Source: Rhodosporidiobolus odoratus
Lineage: Eukaryota > Basidiomycota > Microbotryomycetes > Sporidiobolales > Sporidiobolaceae
Reading direction: 5' to 3'
Assembly (NCBI GenBank): GCA_034387635.1
Contig: JAOANU010000003.1
Coordinates: forward strand, 1,426,001 to 1,490,000
DNA length: 64,000 bases
The notes beneath the pieces are model-generated. The model searched no databases, was not told the origin of the DNA, and worked only from the letters and a program-made list of their open reading frames with translations. The stretch's first letter is position 1. Each line of letters begins with the position of its first letter. Below are positions 56,817 through 64,000 of this stretch, in pieces. A program made the translations under genes and the position numbers.

Positions 56817-59293
56817 ATGCCAGACTTTGACTTGTGCGTCCGCCTTCTTCCCTCTCATCTCCCGTCCATCCATTTCTTTCTCTCACTTTCGTCACTTCCC
56901 ATCTCACCTGCTCTTGACCATCGCAGCTCCGCATTCCGCGCAGGCCAAGCAGCCGACAACGCTGCCGCACTTAAAACAAGCGGTATCAAGGAATCCACTT
57001 CTGCCGTCGCCAAAGCTGCCAAACCGACCGCCGCTGCTCCTGCCTCGGGCAAGGCCAAAGCACCCAAACCTCGGAAGAAGGCTGCTCCGAAACGTAAAGC
57101 AGATGAGCCGCCCCCGGAACCGCGAATAGGGACCAGGCGATCCGCAAGGGGGTCAACCCAGGCTACCAGCGCAAAGGACCAGGAAGAGAGGCGGAGAATT
57201 CTCGAGGTGCGGCGCTTTCTTCTCTTCCTGGCGTCACTAGACTCACGTCCCGTCACATACGCAGGAAGCTGAAGCTCGAAAGTCCGAAGAAGAGGCGGCA
57301 TTTAAGGCGGAACAGAACCGTCGCAAACACGGCGACCGAGAACTCGAGGCGGAAACAGGGGTTACGGGCAGCGGAGACACAGAAAGTTTCCGGGCCATGC
57401 TGAAGGAGATTGCAGAAAGCTCTTTGAACGAAGAGGATGGCTGGGAGAAGGGGAAACGGCCCGAAATTGATGCGGAGAAGCTGGAGGAGGAAACGAAGGA
57501 GTTGGAACTGCGAGGGTGCATCCGGTTTCCTTCTTTTCCTGTGGCATTGCTCGCGTGCTGACTATGATGTCTACAGGATCGTCAAGGTCATCCCCGATCG
57601 CATCTATTCTATGGTGGTGCACCCCGATACACAGCGAGATCTTGCAAGTTTTCCTCCTTGCCGCCTCCATTCCCACCTTCTCCCCGTACTACATACCTGG
57701 TCCTGTCGGCCTCTATGTCTACGACGGCGCAATCGCTGACTTTCATTCTCCTGCAGGTATTCACTGGAGACAAGACCGGTCACATCTCGATATGGGACTC
57801 GACCAACGCGGGCAAGAGCATCCATCCTGAGAAGAACGGTTCGATCCGCGATGCGAAGCCGGACGGGAGCGACGAGGATGAAGAAGATGCCGAAGAAGAG
57901 ACGGAGGAACAGCAATGGGGGAAGTGGTGGGTGTGGAAGGGACACCTTGCAAACAGTGTCTCTTGTCTGAAATTCAGGCCTGGGGACGGCAAGCAGGTTC
58001 GTCTGCATCCTCACCGTGGTTCTCCAACGGTATCGTGCTCATTACCTGGTTCCCAGCTGTTTTCTTCCGCTTACGACGGTACCCTCCGGTCTCATCACTT
58101 TGAGCGTGGCATCTCGGAAGAAATCGTAGATGGTGATCGATGGACAGATGAAGGCCTGATTCACTCTTTTGACTTTGACCCGACCGGTAACGAGCTTTGG
58201 GGTACGTCCACCTCTCTATCGTTCGCGTCGGGCCTTTTCACTCAACTCTTTCCCTCTGTAGCTTCGGATAACAACGGTGGCTTGATTTTCCGTGATCTGA
58301 GGGAGCCGAAAGAGAAGGCGAAGCGATGGGACATAGATGGCTACAAAGGTGCGTTCTGATACCTTTTCCGCCACAGACCGAGCCCTGGAAGAAGGCGGAA
58401 AGACGCCTTCGTGGCCCCTGCTCAACACACCCTGCGTACAGTCGGCTGCGTCTCTATCAACCCTGCCAACTCGTCCATGGCTGCCACCTCGCACTTGAAG
58501 CGCTACATGCGGTACGTTCACATTTCGTGCCCGCTTGACCTTCCTAATCCTCGTACCATTTTGCCTCGATCAGGTTATGGGATCTCTCCGCCATCCGAGG
58601 GCTGCCTGAGGACGCCGATACCGACGACCTACTCGAGAAGGCGTGCCTCGCCGAGTTTCCGCATGAGAAGGCTTGCACGTCTGCTTATTTCGACGCAACG
58701 GGAACCAGATTGGCGAGCACGAGTTATGATGATGCTGTTCGCAGTGCGTTGATCCCCTCTTACGTCCGTTTTTTGAGTTTGGTCAATGGACTGACCTTGG
58801 TGCGCCCACTCGCTCGCATAACTCGATTCGCCGCCCTCTACGATTCTATCCCTCATCGCCCGCCTATTTCGACATTGCAGTCTGGGACATTGACCCTCAG
58901 AAGCTTAGCGACTACCCGGACGGCCTCAAATGGAAGCCTGCCAACCGGTTCACGCACAACTGCCAAGGTCCGTTACGCCTTCCCTCCACTCCAAGCTTTC
59001 GCTCGCTCACCCGTTCTGGATACCGTGCAACAGTCGGCGCCTACGTCACCGTCATCCGCGCGAAGTGGTCTACGGTCGCCACCCTCCCCCCTCACCTCCA
59101 TGTGGGCGACATGTCGCGCGTGCTCGACCTCTACAGCCCGGACGGAGCGCGCGTCAAGACGTTCACGAGCGAGGCCATTACGGCTGTACCGGCTGTGTCG
59201 GCTTCGCATCCGACTTTGGTGGGGAGGTATTATGGTGGAGCGGCGAGTGGGAAGGTTAGCTTTTGGACGACGCCATTGGAGGACAATGAGTAG
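56817..59293 (+). CDS. CMR1: Cmr1/WDR76-type WD40 protein, DNA damage binding
   Basis: Starts MPDFD, then AFRAGQAADNAAALKTSGIK after the first intron. The N-terminus is basic and disordered (KAKAPKPRKKAAPKRKADEP, RIGTRRSARGST), then helical (EEAAFKAEQNRRKHGDRELE, EIAESSLNEEDGW). WD40 blades follow: IVKVIPDRIYSMVVHPDTQR, VFTGDKTGHISIWDSTNAGK, WKGHLANSVSCLKFRPGD, LFSSAYDGTLRSHHFERGIS, FDFDPTGNELWASDNNGGLI, LWDLSAIRGLPED, STSYDDAVRVWDIDPQKLSD, HVGDMSRVLDLYSPDGARVK, YYGGAASGKVSFW. Order and R-V-x-P-DRIYSM motif are typical of Cmr1/WDR76, a nuclear protein found at DNA damage and protein quality-control foci. An acidic insert (SDEDEEDAEEETEEQQWGKW) lies between blades. More than eight introns. Confidence 0.9.
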
Positions 59294-59511
59294 GACGACC
59301 TATCCGTGATTTTCTAAGTGCATCTTAATCGACTTCGCGGGGACACACTCATCTTTCCTGTTGCCTTCGTCGAACGACGGGGATTGCAAGCTCCCGCTTT
59401 CGTCGGAATCGCTTCGCTCAGCAAGAAAAAGCCAAGGTCGTAGTACTTCTCTTCGTAGCGTTTGTTCGCGATTAAGACTATCTACAATAGCCGAATGGTA
59501 CGGGACTGCAC

Positions 59512-60114
59512 CTACTTGTACTCCTTGTCACCGATGGGGACGTCCTTGCCCTGTGCATTCGAGGCAATAGAGGTCAGTCACTTGTGAAGGGACGCAAAGA
59601 ATGTGAGGGGGCGTACGGTCAACTTCTTGAAGCCGCTACGGATGCCGTCCGAGACTGTTCGGAACTAGGCATCAGTAAGCGTTCTCTACGGTGAGAACCG
59701 CAAGAGACAGCATGACGAATCAAAAGGGACGGCGGAACGGAGGAAAGGACTCGAAGGGGAAAGTCACGCACTCTTCTCGGTGGTTGAGTGAGACTGGCCG
59801 TGGCCCGACTTTTGAAGGAGAGAGTCGATGCCCTTGTCGAGCCTGTATACACGTAACTCAGCAAGATTAGCTTCGAGTTACTCCTATTCAGTTGCGAGCG
59901 ATGACGAGTGGGAAACTCACGCGTCACCCTGTCCAGCGCCAGCGGTAGCAGACGAGTCGGTAGCGACGGGGTTGGCAGTTGAGCTGGCTTCGTTACCGGC
60001 GAAAGAGGGCGCGGAGGCGGTGGGAAGTCCAGACTGTGGGAGGAAAGGGAACTACGTCAGACTTCGTCAAGGGGAAACGGAGCAAGGTAAGGGTGCGTCA
60101 ACTAGGCGTACCAT
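59512..60114 (-). CDS. Small hydrophilic protein, about 100 residues, unknown
   Basis: Five exons with in-frame joins. Exon 1 is only the initiator ATG (60112-60114), immediately followed by a GTACGC donor. The next exon gives SGLPTASAPSFAGNEASSTA, NPVATDSSATAGAGQGDA, then LDKGIDSLLQKSGHGQSHST, SDGIRSGFKKLT and finally SIASNAQGKDVPIGDKEYK. It has no cysteine, no membrane segment and an SGFKKL-type amphipathic piece, like many small fungal stress-induced hydrophilins, though no family is recognised. One junction is ambiguous: a GT-AG splice gives TEKISDGIR, while a GC-AG splice gives TEKSFRTVSDGIR. Calling it a gene rests on consistent coding character across four short exons. Confidence 0.6.
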
Positions 60115-60620
60115 GTTGATATGCGGGTTGTGTGAAGGTGCGGGGGTGAGGAGTTGAAATGCAGGTGTAGTGTAAGAGGAAGAGCCGCGAGACAAGAAAG
60201 GATGGCAAGGTGGATGCGCGGAAGGTCAACGATCCTTCGCGCTTCCCGCCGCTGCGGAGCCTACCGCAACACCAGAGGCACGACAAGGCTAGCGGTAGGT
60301 TCGTATAGCACAGGTAAAGCAGGAGAGTCCAGACAGGGCTTTCGATTTCATCCAGACCTTTTTCTCGTCCTTCGTCGTTCTACGCTGCCAGTGCCTCTTT
60401 TCGTTCGTCACCGACAAGCCATAGACATAACAAGCGAATGTCTTACTAAGCGTGCAAGTTCCACGAGGGTGGAGTTACGGCGCTGAGGAATAAAAACGAA
60501 AAGTCATGAGCATTTCGTGCGGTCGAGACATGCCAAAGAAGCAAGGATGTTGCGGCCAAGGTATAGAAGGGACAGAAGCAAGAGCTACGAGGCCTCGCAA
60601 ACGCACCTGCTGCCAGCGCC
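60115..60620. other. Intergenic region
   Basis: About 500 bp holding the promoter of the small hydrophilic-protein gene and the 3' UTR of the F-box-like gene. No coding signal supported. Confidence 0.45.
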
Positions 60621-62156
60621 TCAAGTTGCCATAGCAACCCTTTCCAGCTCCGCCCTTCGAAGCATTGTGGCCAGCTTCGAGTATCCGTCCCAATCTTGTC
60701 CCTGCTTGGCCCGCCCGTACCACTGCACAAGAAAGTCCATAGTCTGATCAACGGCAGAGACAAGCGGTTGCTCTGCCATCTCTCCGTTTCTGAGGTTTCG
60801 AAGCGGGTCCGCGACGACGAGGGGCGTTTCAGGATAGATCCGAGTCGGCGTGTGGACCAGATCTACCCTATTGGTTGCGGCCCAGCTGGTGAGGTACCTA
60901 ATCTCCTTCGGGTAGAGCGGGCAGGCAAGGTCGAAGATGTGAAGGGTCCTAAAATGGCGGCGTGGCGATTCGACATGACCCTGCAGCACCGTCACGAGGT
61001 CGGTTTCGTCGAGCTCGGGCGTCGCGTTGAGGTGTAGGTAGACGGTCGTGAGGGCAGGGTAATGATTCGCGGTGAAGGAATAGAAGAGTGGGAGAATGAG
61101 ATTGGCGCAGCCGGTAAGCCTGAGGTCGGTCAGGGCGGGGAAGGTAAGCTCGCGGGGCTGAGCGTAGTCGGACGGCTCGTCGGAGGCCGCGAGCTGCATC
61201 TCGATAACGAGCGTTGTCAACGATCCGGTGAAAAGGGCGGTAAAGTCGAAGAAGTCGTCCATGAGGTGCTCGCCTCGGACGGTTAAGCTCTGTAGCGGCG
61301 GGTACCGCACATTGCCGCTACATGCTGCCGCAAAATTGATGGCAGTGCTCGCCGAAGTGGTGATTTCGAGCTCTTCGAGGGAGGAAAGCTTGGCGATACT
61401 GCGAATTGCCGTGTGAGGGGAACTAAGATTGGTGACATCGAGGACCAAAGTGCGTACGCGCTCCGCCCGACCGATGAACGCGTCGAGGTATAGCAGATCG
61501 GCATGGGGCTGGATCTCTAAGCTGCGCAGACGAGCGAGCAAACCCACGAAGGCAACACGGGCATAACCTTCTTGAGTGTCCAGATCACCAAGGATATGTG
61601 GATACCAGTGGTTGCCGCAGATGTGCTGTGTGGCGCTAGAGTGCACTTTGAGGGTCTTGATATTGGGGAACCGAGGAAACAAAGGCAGGAAGCCTTCGAG
61701 GGTGGCCTTCGAACACTCGTCGATATCGAGCATCGTAAAGTATTGTGCTCGCACTGCGGCGATGCGAAAGGCAAATACTGGCCAAGCACTTCGCGATACT
61801 TTGATAGTCTGTTACTCCATCTGGCAATAAATCAGCGGATGCCACGACCTGAAGACGCATTACGGGTCTGAACATACCTTGAAGCGATACGGGGCCGCGA
61901 TCCTAGCGAAAAACGTTGACAAACAGAAGAGGGTCCCGAGGCTAGTGGGCCGACAGTGTCGATAGTCCGATAAGATCAAGGGGACCTCTTCCGCATGATC
62001 CAATTCCTCTGACAGATGAGTTTGTATATCGAGTTTGGCCAGAGTCTGCTTCAAGCGCTCGTCTTGCTCGGCACAGAGCTCGACGATGCGCTCTTTGATC
62101 TCGGTGGGCAAGTCGTTAATGGTCACACGGCGTGGCAGAGTCGTAGCGTCGGACAT
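60621..62156 (-). CDS. F-box/leucine-rich-repeat-like protein
   Basis: Two exons, about 490 residues. It begins MSDATTLPRRVTINDLPTEI and continues KERIVELCAEQDERLKQTLA, an F-box-like opening (LPxEIxxRI). APYRFK then joins TIKVSRSAWPVFAFRIAAVR across a 69-nt intron whose acceptor follows an in-frame stop. The rest is leucine-rich with repeat character: LEGFLPLFPRFPNIKTLKVH, VGLLARLRSLEIQPHADLLY, AERVRTLVLDVTNLSS, IAKLSSLEELEITTSASTA, PPLQSLTVRGEHLMDDFFDF, FPALTDLRLTGCANLILPLF, HYPALTTVYLHLNATPELDE. Such proteins are common and rapidly evolving in basidiomycetes; most are presumed substrate receptors for SCF ubiquitin ligases. The F-box is degenerate, so Skp1 binding is uncertain. Confidence 0.75.
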
Positions 62157-62553
62157 GGCGATATGAAAGGGGAAAAGTCGAGACGAAAGAAAGGGTTGGC
62201 GGGGGTTTGGCGCTGCGGTAGACATGCGTCAGCTGATCAATCGAGGTAGGAAGGAGAAGCTCTACGTACAGGAGAGTTGCGGGAATCTGGCAGAAACAGC
62301 GACCTCCTCCACCAAGGAACGAGCGGCCAGGCGACGACGACCGGGTCGGGGTAGCTTGTGGAGACACTGAAGCGTGTACTAGGTATCTTTGGTGCGGCTG
62401 CGGGCAGGTACTGGCTCTCGCGAAATCAAGCAAGGTTTGGCACGAAGCGGAGCCGCGCCTCAACTTCAGAGGTTGTTCCTTCCCCACCTCATCACAGTAC
62501 GCTGCGCTCAGTCAATCAGCCAACAAGCACGACAGCTGACTGACTAGTCCGTA
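62157..62553. other. Divergent promoter of F-box-like and E2 genes
   Basis: About 400 bp between two divergent start codons, both in the ubiquitin theme. No gene or clear regulatory motif was identified. Confidence 0.45.
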
Positions 62554-63651
62554 GATGTCCGCCGCCCGCCGCATCACCAAGGAGTACGCTGAACTGCAAG
62601 CCGACAGTCCGGCCTATGTCACAGCAGCTCCCGATGAGAGTAATCTGCTTCACTGGGTGCGTTCTGGCCCCTTCTACCGCACCGGCGAGTCTTGACATGT
62701 CCTCCCGCAGACTGGCACAATCACCGGCCCTCCCGACTCGTCTTACAAGGGTGAGGCAGCGCTGCCAACAACCTTGTTCCCTTGCTCGCAGCAGCAGTCT
62801 AACAAGCTTCCTATGACCACAGGCGGCAAGTTTGGCATCGACATCACCTTCCCCACCGAGTACCCCTTCAAGTAAGCTCGGTACACTGAGTTACCCTCAA
62901 GGAAAAGTCGCTGATCTTCTCTCTCCGTCGTGCAGGTCGCCCACAGTGAGCCTACAATCGATGCCAAGGGTCCTTCATCGAGGGTAAAACGCTGACCAGC
63001 TTGATCGAACCGCTCACAGGTCAAGTTCGTACGTTGTGTCCCTCACTCTCTCCCTTTTTGGGGGGGCAATCTCGCTGAAATCCCGCTCCGTAGACTACCC
63101 GCATCTACCATCCCAACGTCACCGATGACGGGGCTATCTGTATCGGCCTGTTGAAGGTGCAACTTGCTTCTCTCTCCCGCCTGTATCGGATCGCTCACCC
63201 TTTCTGTTCTCGGCAGTCTGAGGCATGGAAGCCTTCGACCAAAATTGAGCAGAGTAAAGCTACTTCCCCCAATCTTCTTCCCTTTCCACATGACTGACCA
63301 TCCGCGTTGCAGTTCTCCGCGCGCTTGTACAGCTGCTGCAAGAACCGAACCGTGAGCAGAAGTTTCCTCGAACCTTTCTTCCACCTTCGCTCGCACTGAC
63401 TGGATCGCTTTCCCTGCAGCGGATGACGCCCTCGTTGCCTCCATTGCCGAGGTGTACAACCAAGACCGTGCCGCTTTTACCAAGAACGTGAGCCCATCTC
63501 TCCCATCGTCTGGCTCGCTCCGATCGGTCATGCTGACTGTCCTCCCTGGCGATATTACAGGCGCAAGACTGGGTCAAGAAGGTATGCTTTTGGCTTGATA
63601 CCGCGTCCTCGCTTCTCTTGACCGGCTCTGTTTCCGTAGTTCGCGTCATAA
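62554..63651 (+). CDS. Ubiquitin-conjugating enzyme E2, class I, heavily intron-split
   Basis: About 149 residues, all of it UBC fold: MSAARRITKEYAELQADSPA, PDESNLLHWTGTITGPPDSS, YKGGKFGIDITFPTEYPFK, SPTVKFTTRIYHPNVTDDGA, then ICIGLLKSEAWKPSTKIEQ with catalytic Cys86, HPN at 76-78, and LRALVQLLQEPNPDDALVAS to QDWVKKFAS. It accepts ubiquitin from E1 and passes it to E3s. The ICIGLLK...WKPS pattern differs from Ubc4/5 (ICLDIL..WSP) and is nearer to Ubc14-like or UBE2L-type E2s, so the subfamily is left open. Exons are extremely small: 62936-62945 (10 nt), 63020-63028 (9 nt), 63562-63582 (21 nt) and a final 12-nt coding piece. Retaining or skipping any 10-nt exon would destroy the frame. Confidence 0.88.
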
Positions 63652-63860
63652 GAATACCTCGAGTCTCTGCTTGTTTTCCTTTCGTACCTTCCTCCTTAAC
63701 CGACGTCCCAAATTCCCAAGTTGTAACCAAGAGCAGCGTTTCCACATCCATTCCCAAAGCCCTTGCGAGACGACGAGAGTGCCCTGCGTCACCCTCGTAT
63801 GTCTGCAGAAACAGATTGCCCCAAGTGGAACTAAGGCAAAGAATACGACACTTAAACCCG

Positions 63861-64000
63861 CTATCGCCAGACATAGTAAGCCGCCACGACCGCCGCCAAA
63901 AGGTTGAACATCCCGAGTCTGCGGAACGAAGCGTCGCAGAACCCATTTCAACTCAGTCAGTCAACCTTCTCAGGTCAGAAAAAATCGAGCCGGGAAGACG
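63861..64000 (-). CDS. 3' end of a tail-anchored protein, cut by window edge
   Basis: Two exon pieces join in frame: 63966-64000 (RLPGSIFSDLRR) and 63861-63918 (LGMFNLLAAVVAAYYVWR then stop). The 47-nt intron between them has a GTTGAC donor, CTGAC branch-like sequence and a CGCAG acceptor. The last 14 residues are hydrophobic, ending in a short WR tail, like a C-terminal membrane anchor. The protein upstream lies outside the window, so no function can be given. A longer overlapping frame on this strand (63260-63946) is treated as a shadow of the E2 gene. Confidence 0.5.

Noticed and set aside
63260..63946. 228-codon minus-strand frame overlapping the E2 gene.
   Set aside because: No family features; it crosses well-supported E2 exons and introns. 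Only the short spliced tail 63861-64000 looks like real coding.

Overview
The window is nuclear DNA of a fungus, most likely a basidiomycete yeast of the Pucciniomycotina (Rhodotorula/Sporobolomyces type). That is inferred from high GC, very dense gene packing, many 47-100 nt GT-AG introns per gene, short intergenic gaps and fungal families (DUF2418/Nur1, ArAE/DUF2421 membrane proteins, fungal CCCH proteins). No bacterial features (operons, Shine-Dalgarno sites, CRISPR) are present. I count 26 protein genes, of which two are cut by the window edges, plus one non-LTR retrotransposon carrying an intact ORF.

Layout. 1-7.5 kb: a PWWP chromatin protein (cut at the left edge) converges on a large two-module membrane protein. 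7.5-8.9 kb has no recognisable gene. 8.9-16.3 kb: an RS/RRM protein, a Nur1-like nuclear rim protein, a DNAJC9-type J protein and an Aha1 co-chaperone with an unexpected C-terminal membrane segment. 17.2-28.6 kb: four consecutive minus-strand genes, namely a YTH-domain m6A reader, two neighbouring disordered proteins sharing a short motif, and a single-pass membrane protein. 28.8-34.6 kb: mitochondrial methionyl-tRNA synthetase, a PPIL1 cyclophilin and a Fringe-like glycosyltransferase.

35.1-38.8 kb is a LINE with one uninterrupted 1136-codon endonuclease/reverse transcriptase ORF, a short direct-repeat tail and a candidate 8-bp target duplication. It sits 140 bp upstream of the start codon of an RS-type protein that is a diverged paralogue of the one at 9-11 kb. 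41.6-46.1 kb holds a second paralogous pair: two coiled-coil proteins with the same fungal domain (DUF7923-like), only one of which keeps its CCCH zinc fingers. 46.3-64 kb: a coiled-coil protein, a DHX35-type DEAH helicase, mitochondrial tryptophanyl-tRNA synthetase, class II DAHP synthase (shikimate entry), Cks1 divergent from Cmr1/WDR76, a small hydrophilic protein, an F-box/LRR-like protein, a ubiquitin E2 split into microexons, and the 3' end of a tail-anchored protein.

The genes do not form one pathway. Themes are RNA handling (YTH, DHX35, PPIL1, RS proteins, CCCH protein), chromatin/nuclear periphery (PWWP, Nur1, Cmr1, DNAJC9), chaperones, and mitochondrial translation. Several pairs are divergent and share short promoters. 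Exon structures were worked out by hand; start and stop codons are firmer than individual splice sites.
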